Notes under the pieces: model-generated
Seen by the model: the letters and a program-made list of their open reading frames with translations, nothing else
What the model was told of the DNA's origin: nothing
The model's database searches: none
In this document: piece by piece, positions 16,253-24,116 of the stretch
How the letters are laid out: the number at the start of each line of letters is the position of its first letter
How positions within the stretch are numbered: position 1 is the first letter of the stretch
Assembly: GCA_013289175.1 (NCBI GenBank)
Contig: JABDAN010000020.1
Coordinates: forward strand, 1-41,683
Reading direction: 5' to 3'
Length of the DNA: 41,683 nt
Source of the DNA: Bacteroidota bacterium
Lineage (GTDB): Bacteria > Bacteroidota > Bacteroidia > Chitinophagales > Chitinophagaceae
Program-made: the position numbers and the translations under genes

Positions 16253-16466
16253 TTTCAATACACTGAAACTTCCTGTAATTCTTTTCAGCAGGACCCGGCA
16301 TAAACATCGTCTTCATGGACAGGCTTTGTAGGGTCTGGTTGGCCCGACGAACCAATCCTCCCTGTTGGGTTTCTCTCCCGTAGGTAATTACTTGGTGTAA
16401 AAAATCGAGTAACTGTTGGCGGTCTGTGTGAAGGAGCTGAGCTGCTTTGATTTCTTCGTAGCGCAT
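16242..16466 (-). CDS. unrecognised 74-residue protein
   Basis: 74 residues, mostly helical: MRYEEIKAAQLLHTDRQQLLDFLHQVITYGRETQQGG, then LVRRANQTLQSLSMKTMFM. No family recognised. It overlaps the preceding convergent gene by 11 bases. A second frame on the same strand (16285-16503) overlaps it and looks like noise. Confidence 0.4.
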   Translation of the reverse strand: MRYEEIKAAQLLHTDRQQLLDFLHQVITYGRETQQGGLVRRANQTLQSLSMKTMFMPGPAEKNYRKFQCIEIID

Positions 16467-16576
16467 TGTGAGTGGATTTTAGGTGAGGAAATAATTCACT
16501 CACGTAAAATCATGTAGATCTCCATTATCACCTCGGGAAGGTGCGGAAAAAGTTATGAGTCGGGGAGAGCATAACT

Positions 16577-16768
16577 TTATTTCCGTTTTACTAGAGTAAT
16601 CCCGAGATCTTTAATTTCCCAGTACTCTATTGGGTTTGGTGTCTTCCCCCTCTTGGTACGGACCAACCGGGCAGAAAGGGCTCCCAGTTTAATATTCTCT
16701 AGTTTTGAGCGTTCCGAGAGGGTACACCAAACGTTGAGGTCTATGGTAAGAATGGGTTTTTTGGCCAT
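16577..16768 (-). CDS. unrecognised 63-residue protein
   Basis: 63 residues from the ATG at 16768 (MAKKPILTIDLNVWCTLSER). A longer start at 16804 would run into a 16-base palindrome that looks regulatory, so the internal ATG is preferred. It is basic, with a C-terminal segment PIEYWEIKDLGITLVKRK. No family recognised. Confidence 0.45.
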   Translation of the reverse strand: MAKKPILTIDLNVWCTLSERSKLENIKLGALSARLVRTKRGKTPNPIEYWEIKDLGITLVKRK

Positions 16769-16791
16769 GTCCAAATATAGGATCGAAAACA

Positions 16792-16807
16792 TAAGTGTTT
16801 CCACTTA
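16792..16807. repeat. 16-bp palindrome TAAGTGTTTCCACTTA, copy 1
   Basis: TAAGTG-TTTC-CACTTA, an inverted repeat with a four-base centre. The same sequence recurs at 35619-35634. It lies just upstream of the 63-residue gene, a plausible operator position. Confidence 0.65.
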
Positions 16808-16895
16808 CCGTAACACAAAGGGATAATAAATTAAAGGGGTTAAAAACAGCAACTTGATTAAAATAAGGATAAATTCATACCAATAAAACAGTCAC

Positions 16896-17348
16896 ATGAA
16901 CCGCTATTTTATCTTTCTGCTAATTTCATCTTTTCCGATTTTAACCTTTTCTCAAACTTACATATCGGCGGACTCAGCCAATAAATTAATAATGAATGGT
17001 GGCGATTGTAGTGACCGAACATATATCAAAGTAGAAATTTTACCCTCACTAAAAATATCAAAACAGACGTTTATAGATAGCATTTCGACATATTTTAAAT
17101 TAAAGGGGGAATCATTCGAAAATGGGAAAGTTATTCTAGGGTTTATCGTAAACTGTCATTCTAAAATTAGCGATATGGATAAAATCGCAGGAGATATAGG
17201 GGATGTAACTACATTGGAGGCCGCGATACTAAATTTCTCCGATTTTTGGCTTCCTGCTCGTCAAAGTAATTACATAGTAAGTTCTCATTTAAGTTTGGAA
17301 ATGCTATTCAAAAATAATATGTTAAGCAACATTATAATTTCACAATAA
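16896..17348 (+). CDS. secreted protein of unknown function
   Basis: 150 residues with a clear signal peptide (MNRYFIFLLISSFPILTFSQ). The mature part includes KLKGESFENGKVILGFIVNCHSKISDMDKIAGDIGDVTTLEAAILNFSDFWLPARQ. This faintly recalls the TonB C-terminal fold of Bacteroidetes ('G-x-V-x-x-x-F-x-V-x-x-x-G' then a helix), but the resemblance is weak and there is no membrane anchor. Likely periplasmic or outer-membrane-facing. Confidence 0.6.
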   Translation: MNRYFIFLLISSFPILTFSQTYISADSANKLIMNGGDCSDRTYIKVEILPSLKISKQTFIDSISTYFKLKGESFENGKVILGFIVNCHSKISDMDKIAGDIGDVTTLEAAILNFSDFWLPARQSNYIVSSHLSLEMLFKNNMLSNIIISQ

Positions 17349-17401
17349 TATAGAGTCTGCTTGTAGCCTCAGGGATTACAAACATTTCCACGGGCGTTTT
17401 T

Positions 17402-17644
17402 TTATTTTTTCGTGTCTAGATATTGAATAATGAATCCAACGAGTAATAAAAGAATACCTGTATAACCACCAGATTTAACTATTATATTCTTTCTTCTCCG
17501 CTTTTTATCATCTTCTTTACTTAATTCACCAGTACTCATTAAACCTTGAGTGTTTTCATTATTTATCAGTGATGGGAAACCACATATAAAAATTAAAACT
17601 GTCCCTATAATATTAGAGACCAAACCTAATTGCAGCGTAGTCAT
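17402..17644 (-). CDS. small two-helix membrane protein
   Basis: 80 residues: membrane helices at about 8-25 (VSNIIGTVLIFICGFPSL) and 56-74 (GGYTGILLLLVGFIIQYLDT), separated by a charged loop SKEDDKKRRRKN. No family recognised. It diverges from the HEPN-like gene at 17735. Confidence 0.5.
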   Translation of the reverse strand: MTTLQLGLVSNIIGTVLIFICGFPSLINNENTQGLMSTGELSKEDDKKRRRKNIIVKSGGYTGILLLLVGFIIQYLDTKK

Positions 17645-17734
17645 AAAAACTATTTTAATGCTATAAACTGGGCAAACTAAAGAAAATAGTAATGAATTAC
17701 GAAATAATTTAGTATCTTAGACAAATTTCAATTT

Positions 17735-18589
17735 ATGGATGCTGCGCAATTGACATCAAAAAGTGATTTAGAACCATCTGACTTATTGCTTATAAGGGAT
17801 TCGTATAGGAGATATATGGATACACTTTTCCAAATTAACAGCGATTTGCATTTTTGGAATACGTTTCTTAAAGGCAAAATCGAAGAAATAATTAGCCAAG
17901 ATATTAATCCGGATCGACGAGCATTCGAATCTGGTTTTTATGTTTACGATATACCATATAATTCACAACAAGGATGGCTTAAAAGTTTGAATTTAGAGTT
18001 GGAGAAAAGTATGAATGATTTACCAGAATGGTTTAAAGAATTCTTTGGAAGAACCGCCAATTTATATGTTTCAAAGGCATATAACGAAATGGAATTGGTA
18101 TTTCTAGAGGTGATTCATAGAATATATTTTCCTGAAATAATAGATGATACTCGCGAGAGAAGTTACTATAATAGAATTGATGGTGCAATTAAGAAACACC
18201 TCAAAGGTAGTGGAATAGATATAGACACTAAAAATAACAGATTTATTATTGAATTTCTGAAATCTAAAAACGGTGATTTTTCTACTTTCTTAAACATGCA
18301 CCCTCGCATAAATTATAATGATACCTGGCGGGATTTTTTTGAATTTGTTTCAATTCTTAGAAACGCAGCTACGCATATCAGATCCGTCTTTTCTAAAGAT
18401 GGGATGAATGGTCTAAAGGGGCAATTCCAGGAATTTTTAGATGCATTTATTACGATAATAGATCTTAAAGACGGGTATTTTTCGTTGGTTCCAAAAGACA
18501 ATGATAATTTATGGTCTTTAATGAATGATTTTACCGCCAATTCAATTAAAATATTGGTAGGCGAAAATAATCTAAATTTTCTCCGTTGA
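17735..18589 (+). CDS. probable HEPN-domain protein
   Basis: 284 residues, helical, soluble, AT-rich. Near the C-terminus FFEFVSILRNAATHIRSVF contains R209-N210-x3-H214, the R(N/D/H)x(4-6)H signature of HEPN ribonucleases, set in a helix as the family requires. Upstream NEMELVFLEVIHRIYFPEI is another amphipathic helix of the bundle. HEPN proteins act as RNases in toxin-antitoxin, abortive-infection and other defence systems. The isolated motif makes the call probable, not certain. No adjacent MNT partner is seen. It stands about 1.8 kb upstream of the reverse transcriptase, in the same direction. Confidence 0.6.
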   Translation: MDAAQLTSKSDLEPSDLLLIRDSYRRYMDTLFQINSDLHFWNTFLKGKIEEIISQDINPDRRAFESGFYVYDIPYNSQQGWLKSLNLELEKSMNDLPEWFKEFFGRTANLYVSKAYNEMELVFLEVIHRIYFPEIIDDTRERSYYNRIDGAIKKHLKGSGIDIDTKNNRFIIEFLKSKNGDFSTFLNMHPRINYNDTWRDFFEFVSILRNAATHIRSVFSKDGMNGLKGQFQEFLDAFITIIDLKDGYFSLVPKDNDNLWSLMNDFTANSIKILVGENNLNFLR

Positions 18590-18689
18590 TGTTTTTTCGG
18601 AACTAGTGGAGAATCTCATGTATGCTAATGCCAAAAAATCAGTAAATTGAAATGATAACAATTTTCCGTACCAATTAAAACTTAAAAAG

Positions 18690-18980
18690 ATGAATTCAGT
18701 AAACCACAACAGATTTATCATTGTGGATACCAAGCGGTGCCCACTCACCGGTATTCCAACGACTATTTATCAAGAAGGCGGGGATGCGATTTTTGACCAT
18801 TACACAGAACAGACCGGGCCGATTCGGTATACCGATTTTGTGTCAATGGCATTTGACAACCTAAATGACTATCAAAAAAAGGTCGTGGTGGATGATAATA
18901 AGATCAATCAGCCAGAATTGATAACAATGGACTATTTAACAAGTATATTAGGTCCAGGTTTTGACAGAAGGGAAGGCTAG
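18690..18980 (+). CDS. unrecognised 96-residue protein
   Basis: 96 residues, soluble. FIIVDTKRCPLTGIPTTIYQEGGDAIFDHYTEQTGPIRYTDFVSMAFDNLNDYQKKVVVDDNK has a mixed alpha/beta look with a single Cys. No family recognised. It stops just before the structured region that precedes the reverse transcriptase, so it could share that locus, but nothing in the protein shows this. Confidence 0.55.
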   Translation: MNSVNHNRFIIVDTKRCPLTGIPTTIYQEGGDAIFDHYTEQTGPIRYTDFVSMAFDNLNDYQKKVVVDDNKINQPELITMDYLTSILGPGFDRREG

Positions 18981-19099
18981 AAATAAGACTTTGGATCTAA
19001 GTATTTGGTAAGTCAAGCAAATGTCATGACGATTTGTCACATTGTGAGACTGGAATACAATTTGACGGGTTACAACCGCAACGGCTGAAATAGGCCTAG

Positions 19100-19410
19100 G
19101 GAGAAAGTTTAATAGGTGATATCTATTAATCCATGTCAATATCTGTGCCATCTTGGTCAGTCTGTCGGGTATTCCGCCGTCCCCACCAGGATAGAGGATA
19201 TCAAGGGTAATAATAAGTATCATCATCAGTAATTCTTTCGTCAGCTTTAATTCGTTTCGGTAAACGCCTCGGGAAACCGAGTTTGATTTGGCTCAAGGAG
19301 ATCAGAAGTGCCGCATTTTGAATAAATGATCGGCCAGGGGTGGAGTAAGGTCTGTAGAGGTGAACAATCCTCATTAGATAGAAACGGTCTATGGCCCACT
19401 CCCATTAAAA
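19100..19410 (+). ncRNA. candidate structured RNA upstream of the reverse transcriptase
   Basis: No credible gene lies between 18981 and the RT start at 19420, yet the stretch is full of short stems. TTAATAGG/TCTATTAA pair at 19109-19129 (loop TGATA); CGTTT-CGGT-AAACG is at 19253-19266; CTCGG-GAAA-CCGAG, with a GNRA tetraloop, is at 19268-19281; GAGG/CCTC pair at 19357-19372. GGCCA (19332-19336) can pair TGGCC (19392-19396), and GGAGT (19342-19346) can pair ACTCC (19398-19402), which together would make a pseudoknot. Several antiphage RT classes (for example DRT2) use an RNA in exactly this place as template. The ends given are approximate. Confidence 0.6.
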
Positions 19411-19419
19411 ATCAAAACG

Positions 19420-21018
19420 ATGCTTTCCGCTGAAGAATTCGAACAATACTGGAATGAGTGGTCAGCGCGAGAGTTAGTGAATTATAAAGAGTCCTTCCGC
19501 AATAATACTCCTAAGAAAAAGTACTTAAAAAAAGGGTACACACATTTCGATCTGCGCTTCTGGTTCCCCGAAAGGCATGGTGAAATAAAGCAGATACTCC
19601 TCGATAAGCTGAAATACTTTAATCGCACCCATAAAAGAATGGACAATTGGGCCTTTGCACCATTCTTAAAAATCCTAATTAAAACGCCACGCTACAAATT
19701 TCAAGAGGAAGAAGAAAAATATGACCTTGAAACAAAGACTCGCCCAATAAGTTTCAGTTCTCACATCGACAGTTTGATCTTTGGTTTTTACGCCTATGTT
19801 CTCGGCCGAATGTATGAGCAGTATATAGTTGCGAATGAATTTGATGAATGTGTGTTAGCCTACAGAACAGATCTTGGGGGTAAATGCAATATCCAATTTT
19901 CTAAAGAAGTATTCGATCAAATAAAAAAGAAGGGTCCTTGTACCGCTATCGCCCTAGACATCAAAGGATATTTCGATCATATTGATCATGCTACGCTAAA
20001 AGAGAAGTGGGAAAAAATAATTAGTGGGAAACTTCCGCCCGATAAAAAAAAACTTCCACCCGACCAATATAAAATATATAAAGCACTTACGGCATACAGT
20101 TACATCAGTAAGAATAGAATTCTTAAAAGGTACAATATTAGGCTAGATAAACTTTCAAAAAAACCAAAGACACTTTTGGATTTAGTTCCTGAGAAAAAAG
20201 ACTTCGAAAAGTTTGATCTCTTGCGAAGTGATAAGTTGGTTGTGAAAAACAAAGCCATTCACGTTAAAACCAAAAAGCCAATTGGTATTCCTCAGGGATC
20301 GGCGATGAGCGCGTTGCTATCAAATATTTATCTTTTAGATTTTGATCGCGACTTGTATAATAAGTCTAAGGCAGAAGGCTTTATCTACAGAAGATATTGT
20401 GATGACATCTTAATAATCTGCGACAGTGAAAATGCAGTTAAGCTACAAGAATTTGTCATTGATAAAATAGATCAAGAATATTTCCTTGAAATCCAAAGTA
20501 AAAAAACTGTTATAGTCGAGTTCCGACAAAATTCGAAGGGAGTAATAAGAGGATTTAATAAAAAGAAATTGCTTGCCGCACATGTTACAACTGATAAAAC
20601 CAATGAAGGGAGTTTTTATAAATCACTTCAATATTTAGGTTTCGAATTTAATGGACAAGATATTTTTATCCGTGGTAGCAGCTTGTCTCGGTATTACAGG
20701 AAAATGAAGGGCAGAATAGCTAAGACAGTAGCGATGGCCTATAGTGACAATGCCAAAGGGAGTAAAATTTGGAAGGAACAACTATTTCATAGATATACTC
20801 ATTTGGGAAAAAGGAATTTTCTGAGCTACGCTTACAATGCCTCGAAAGCAACTTATAAAAATTCCCAGGGTCAATCTAAGCCGGGAATGGATTCTCCAGC
20901 AATCAGGAAACAACTGGCAAAACATTTCTATCTTCTTATTAGGAGCTTGCAAATCAGAAATGAAAGACAGTTTGCGCTTAAAAATGCTGCGGGGGATGAA
21001 CCTATATTTAAGCAATAG
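19420..21018 (+). CDS. reverse transcriptase, unknown-group/DRT antiphage type
   Basis: 532 residues. RT motifs in order: motif A AIALDIKGYFDHIDH with catalytic Asp180; motif B IGIPQGSAMSALLSNIYL (PQG at 291-293); motif C RRYCDDILIIC (Y326-C-D-D329, two metal-binding Asp); motif D LEIQSKKTVIVEF; then LQYLGFEF. An insertion of about 90 residues lies between A and B, and a 100-residue C-terminal helical part follows. It lacks the maturase X/HNH regions of group II introns, and no intron ends are seen. KTRPISFSSHIDSLIFGFYAYVL and ECVLAYRT recall DRT2/UG2 as I remember it, but the class is unverified. Non-coding structured DNA directly upstream fits an RNA-templated defence RT. Confidence 0.88.
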   Translation: MLSAEEFEQYWNEWSARELVNYKESFRNNTPKKKYLKKGYTHFDLRFWFPERHGEIKQILLDKLKYFNRTHKRMDNWAFAPFLKILIKTPRYKFQEEEEKYDLETKTRPISFSSHIDSLIFGFYAYVLGRMYEQYIVANEFDECVLAYRTDLGGKCNIQFSKEVFDQIKKKGPCTAIALDIKGYFDHIDHATLKEKWEKIISGKLPPDKKKLPPDQYKIYKALTAYSYISKNRILKRYNIRLDKLSKKPKTLLDLVPEKKDFEKFDLLRSDKLVVKNKAIHVKTKKPIGIPQGSAMSALLSNIYLLDFDRDLYNKSKAEGFIYRRYCDDILIICDSENAVKLQEFVIDKIDQEYFLEIQSKKTVIVEFRQNSKGVIRGFNKKKLLAAHVTTDKTNEGSFYKSLQYLGFEFNGQDIFIRGSSLSRYYRKMKGRIAKTVAMAYSDNAKGSKIWKEQLFHRYTHLGKRNFLSYAYNASKATYKNSQGQSKPGMDSPAIRKQLAKHFYLLIRSLQIRNERQFALKNAAGDEPIFKQ

Positions 21019-21166
21019 TGTGTAGGGTAATTGACTATCTTTTTACTCATTACGGCCCCCTTCCTCCATTCACTGTGACTACACTGTAACTTCTTGTTTA
21101 AAACTTGGACAATAAAAACGTTATAAATATTTGCAAACCATTAATATAGCACTGTTGAAACATATA

Positions 21167-21385
21167 ATGTTCGATTCCCGTCTGGAATACTCACCAAGAA
21201 TCGGTGACCGAGGAATCATCTACCGAAAAGTGCCCAAACAGTTGGTTTTATTTCAAAAAGTGGAGAAGGATGAAATTAATCAAATTTCTGCTTTGACTTC
21301 TAACAGGCACCATAGCCATCCGTATATTGCTTTTAATAGTAAGCAGATTTTTGCCGGTTTCGACCTCGTTAATTTTAATATTTAA
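21167..21385 (+). CDS. unrecognised 72-residue protein downstream of RT
   Basis: 72 residues from the ATG at 21167; a TTG 12 codons earlier is unlikely. MFDSRLEYSPRIGDRGIIYRKVPKQLVLFQKVEKDEINQ is followed by a His-containing stretch (NRHHSHPYIAF). No family recognised. It lies 148 bases after the RT, on the same strand, with no clear terminator between, so it may or may not belong to the RT locus. Confidence 0.4.
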   Translation: MFDSRLEYSPRIGDRGIIYRKVPKQLVLFQKVEKDEINQISALTSNRHHSHPYIAFNSKQIFAGFDLVNFNI

Positions 21386-21394
21386 TTATTGCGT

Positions 21395-21775
21395 TTAAAT
21401 ATCTGCGATTTCAAAATTATTTCTTCTCCAAACTCCCGGACTGACACCTTCCATCATTTTGAAAAATCGACACAACGCCTCACCACCGTTATACCCAGTT
21501 TCTAAGGCAATGGAATCAAGTGTAAGCGTGTAGTCCTTCAGAAAGGATTTGATTCTTTTTAACCTAAGTTCCTTGGTATAATTTCCAATTGTCAATCCAT
21601 ATAATTCCTGAAAGCCATTCTGTAAATAATTTTTACCAAGATTAAATTCTTTTTCTAAAAATAACAGTGTGGGAACATTGCCAGCAGAATTATCCAATAA
21701 TAATTTGATTTCACTGGCTTTGTATTTGGCATTTGCTGAGGCGAATCGTCTTTTGGAGGTGGATGTTTTGTTCAT
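21395..21775 (-). CDS. AraC-type HTH domain protein without sensor domain
   Basis: 126 residues. From about residue 33, VPTLLFLEKEFNLGKNYLQNGFQELYGLTIGNYTKELRLKRIKSFLKDYTLTLDSIALETGYNGGEALCRFFKMMEGVSPGVWRR is a complete AraC double-HTH (HTH_18) with the usual 'P-x-x-x-R' end. There is no N-terminal ligand domain, only a short Lys/Ser-rich leader. It is probably a regulator of nearby accessory genes. It ends 9 bases from the convergent small gene. Confidence 0.8.
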   Translation of the reverse strand: MNKTSTSKRRFASANAKYKASEIKLLLDNSAGNVPTLLFLEKEFNLGKNYLQNGFQELYGLTIGNYTKELRLKRIKSFLKDYTLTLDSIALETGYNGGEALCRFFKMMEGVSPGVWRRNNFEIADI

Positions 21776-22107
21776 GTGTTTTAGAAAGATTTATATTCTG
21801 TTTACTTTTAATGATCAAAACAAAGAATATAAATAAAACGATACAAGTCCTGAGGTCCCTGTACCTATTTCAATTGCTTAAAAAATAATAAATTAATTGA
21901 AAAGATCAGGCTGAAATATTTCTATAACATTACACCTTATTTTCATTGGAGTTTGTGTTCGATGGTAAAAACGTCTCGGCTTCTTCCGAGAATGATATCC
22001 CATGGCGTGCATATTTCCTTTATAAAAAAATGCTTGACAACTTCATAAATAACCATAATTTGCCGGTGATTGTATTTCCTTGAATACCATCTCATCAAAA
22101 GCTGCAT
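21776..22107. other. intergenic region, no gene accepted
   Basis: About 330 AT-rich bases. It should carry the promoter of the AraC-type gene on the minus strand. A minus-strand frame (21943-22269) covers part of it but reads as an antisense shadow of the gene at 22108. Confidence 0.4.
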
Positions 22108-22332
22108 ATGGAAAATGCAATATCCGAGATACTCTATCGTGATATCCATCAACTGGATATTAGCCGCTCTCTTCAAAATATGTTTGAACTCAATGATATC
22201 GTAAGGCTCCAACAGCTTGTGGATCGACCTATGGAAGACTGGTTTGCTTTTATAGGGTTTAGCCAGCATCTTTTAAATGAATTAATTAATTTCCTGGAAG
22301 GAAATAGAATACTTTCATTGATTAGAAATTGA
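22108..22332 (+). CDS. stand-alone alpha-CTD-like (HhH) protein
   Basis: 74 residues. FELNDIVRLQQLVDRPMEDWFAFIGFSQHLLNELINFLEGNRIL resembles the C-terminal domain of RNA polymerase alpha: a 'L-N-x-I-x-x-L' helix, a 'G-F-x-x-x-x-L-x-E-L' helix-hairpin-helix and a final helix. Small free alpha-CTD-like proteins occur in Bacteroidetes; their role is unclear, perhaps DNA contact or transcription modulation. An in-frame stop 27 bases upstream fixes this ATG as the earliest. Confidence 0.5.
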   Translation: MENAISEILYRDIHQLDISRSLQNMFELNDIVRLQQLVDRPMEDWFAFIGFSQHLLNELINFLEGNRILSLIRN

Positions 22333-22372
22333 ATCTTAGGCTTTCAAGTTTTCAAACACATTAGATTACAGG

Positions 22373-23599
22373 TTAATATTTGCCCACCTGCCGAAATAAT
22401 TGCATGAGAATGTCTTTCAATGCTTCCTGATCTTTTTTTTCGGGACTATAAGACTTCGAACGCATGCTTTCTGCGGATAATACTGAACGATGCAATGTAG
22501 ACAGCCAGGGAGCAATGTGGTCAAACAAAACCTTTTGAGATGAGGTAGATATAATTTTAATATCGGCAGCGGCCCGGAAAAGAATGCCAAGTTGGTCTAC
22601 GGGTAAATGACAGACAACTTTTGGTTTAGGGCTTGCCAATGGCGATAGCAATGATCCGGAAGTTTGTAGTCCCTTTAGCTTGCGCTCTAAATACGCCAGT
22701 TCCTCTGCAAACCAATTGCTCAACTGATTTTTAACTGATGGGTGTCGGTCCAAAAAGGCGGTGTCGGGTTTTAACTGCAATTGGTTGATTTCTTTTGAAT
22801 AGATTAAGAGCCGATCAATTTTGTCATTGAGGTCGTTTTTACTCTGCAACACTTGTTTAAACTGATTTACCAACCCGTTGATAAACTCCTTATCATTATA
22901 GTTCAGGTAGATGAGAAGTTGCTGTAAACCCGAATAAATACCTCCTCTTCTTTCCCATAGGCTCAAGTCTTCCAATTCTTTAACCAGTTCCTTGTAAAAC
23001 ATAATATCCCGGTAAGTAAGGGTCGTGATAGTTGATGGCGCTACGAATTCAACAAGTTTTTGGGCTATTTGAGTGGAAATCGGATCGTCCGAGCATTTGT
23101 CCTTTATAATTTGGGCAAGAGCGCCAAGTTTTTCTTGTATTTCATCTCTAGTGAGGACAAGATAGACATCGGGTACCTTCGCGCTTTTATCAAAATATTT
23201 CGAAAATCTTTCTTCAATAAATGAAAGTAGCGCTTGTATCAGCTTGAATAAGTTCTGGTAAAACGCAATACCACTTTGCCCTGGGTCCTTTAATTGCAGA
23301 AGCTGATAATATAAACGGTCAAGTACATGAGTAAGCGAGGTTTGATAGTTCTTAATATAGATTTCTATTTCCTTTTCCTTACTAAAACTGAATATTTCCC
23401 TTACTAAAAGTTCCTTGAGCTTTTCGGTCTCTTCTAGCGTCTCGTAGAGAATCCGGCTGCCATCTTCTTCAGACAATATGAATTTATTGCCGAGTGTACC
23501 CAGGGCAGCATCTGTTACCAGTCGGTCTAATTGTTCCAGTTTGTATGTCACGGTTACCGGGTTTTGCCAGTGATGATCCGGGTACGCCGATAATTTCAA
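22373..23599 (-). CDS. RteC-like regulator of mobile elements (tentative)
   Basis: 408 residues, soluble, mostly helical. The C-terminal part (about 330-405) reads HLPVDQLGILFRAAADIKII, then LFDHIAPWLSTLHRSVLSAESMRSKSYSP and LKDILMQLFRQV. This follows the RteC-type ending ('V-D-x-L-x-x-x-F-R-x-x-x-D' and a 'S-x-x-S-x-R-x-K-x-Y' segment) common in Bacteroidetes conjugative elements. In CTnDOT, RteC controls excision genes. The N-terminal 300 residues are longer than in RteC (about 217) and have a helical, possibly coiled-coil look. The call rests on the C-terminus only. Confidence 0.5.
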   Translation of the reverse strand: MKLSAYPDHHWQNPVTVTYKLEQLDRLVTDAALGTLGNKFILSEEDGSRILYETLEETEKLKELLVREIFSFSKEKEIEIYIKNYQTSLTHVLDRLYYQLLQLKDPGQSGIAFYQNLFKLIQALLSFIEERFSKYFDKSAKVPDVYLVLTRDEIQEKLGALAQIIKDKCSDDPISTQIAQKLVEFVAPSTITTLTYRDIMFYKELVKELEDLSLWERRGGIYSGLQQLLIYLNYNDKEFINGLVNQFKQVLQSKNDLNDKIDRLLIYSKEINQLQLKPDTAFLDRHPSVKNQLSNWFAEELAYLERKLKGLQTSGSLLSPLASPKPKVVCHLPVDQLGILFRAAADIKIISTSSQKVLFDHIAPWLSTLHRSVLSAESMRSKSYSPEKKDQEALKDILMQLFRQVGKY

Positions 23600-23729
23600 G
23601 GTAATTATCGAACTGTAAATTTAGGCCGTGAACGCTTGGCAAACGGAAGAAAGGTGTTGGCAAATGGAAGTTTTTGATAAATTAAAAGCAGTGATTATCG
23701 TTGTTTTTCGACGATAATTATAAATATTT

Positions 23730-23990
23730 TTATTCGGCTTCTTTATCCAAAAAAATAATGTCAAAACCTAAAAGGTTTTTAGGTTTCAATTTATAGGTTG
23801 CAACAATTTCGATTAAAGTGTCGAATCGGAAATCTATCTGTCCCTTTTCTAACTTACTTAGCTTACTTTGATCCAGATTGGACAAAAAGGATAACTGACG
23901 AACACTTCCTATTCGCAAAACATCTTCTCGATGTTTTTTCAAATAGGCACCAAATTGTTTCCTTATTTCCTTCTTTCTCTTGATATTCAT
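23730..23990 (-). CDS. XRE-family helix-turn-helix regulator
   Basis: 86 residues from the ATG at 23990; a GTG at 24023 would add 11. FGAYLKKHREDVLRIGSVRQLSFLSNLDQSKLSKLEKGQIDFRFDTLIEIVATYKLKPKNLLGF is a standard lambda-repressor-like (XRE) HTH: 'R-x-L-S-x-x-S-x-L-D-Q-S-x-L-S-x-L-E-K-G' recognition region and a following helix. No extra domain. It could control the neighbouring RteC-like gene or the defence genes. Confidence 0.85.
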   Translation of the reverse strand: MNIKRKKEIRKQFGAYLKKHREDVLRIGSVRQLSFLSNLDQSKLSKLEKGQIDFRFDTLIEIVATYKLKPKNLLGFDIIFLDKEAE

Positions 23991-24101
23991 CTGAGAAAGA
24001 AAATTGCAGGATTTTTTCAGCACTGATATGGTCGAAATCGACCATATTGATTATAATTCCTATATTTACTAAAGATTTCTTCGAATTTTAATAACTATCA
24101 A

Positions 24102-24109
24102 TAAATTTG
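24102..24109 (+). promoter_or_regulatory. TAnnTTTG promoter -7 box (candidate)
   Basis: TAAATTTG fits the Bacteroidetes sigma-ABfrA -7 consensus TAnnTTTG. No TTTG -33 box is evident at the usual distance. A start about 7 bases downstream would place the structured RNA at 24117-24285 under it. Confidence 0.4.
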
Positions 24110-24116
24110 CGATCCT

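Noticed and set aside
18948..19226. Minus-strand frame of 92 codons overlapping the region upstream of the RT
   Set aside because: It runs antisense into the end of the 96-residue gene and through the structured region; its protein has no domain-like pattern. It is probably an accidental frame, though it should be kept in mind if the RT product is read from that strand.
19420..21018. Group II intron or retron reading of the RT
   Set aside because: No maturase X or HNH domain, no intron domain V-like hairpin after the gene, and no retron-style pair of inverted ends or effector gene adjacent.
21943..22269. Minus-strand frame of 108 codons
   Set aside because: It lies antisense to the alpha-CTD-like gene, and its residues (many His, Tyr, Arg) look like a shadow; the plus-strand frame has the better protein.
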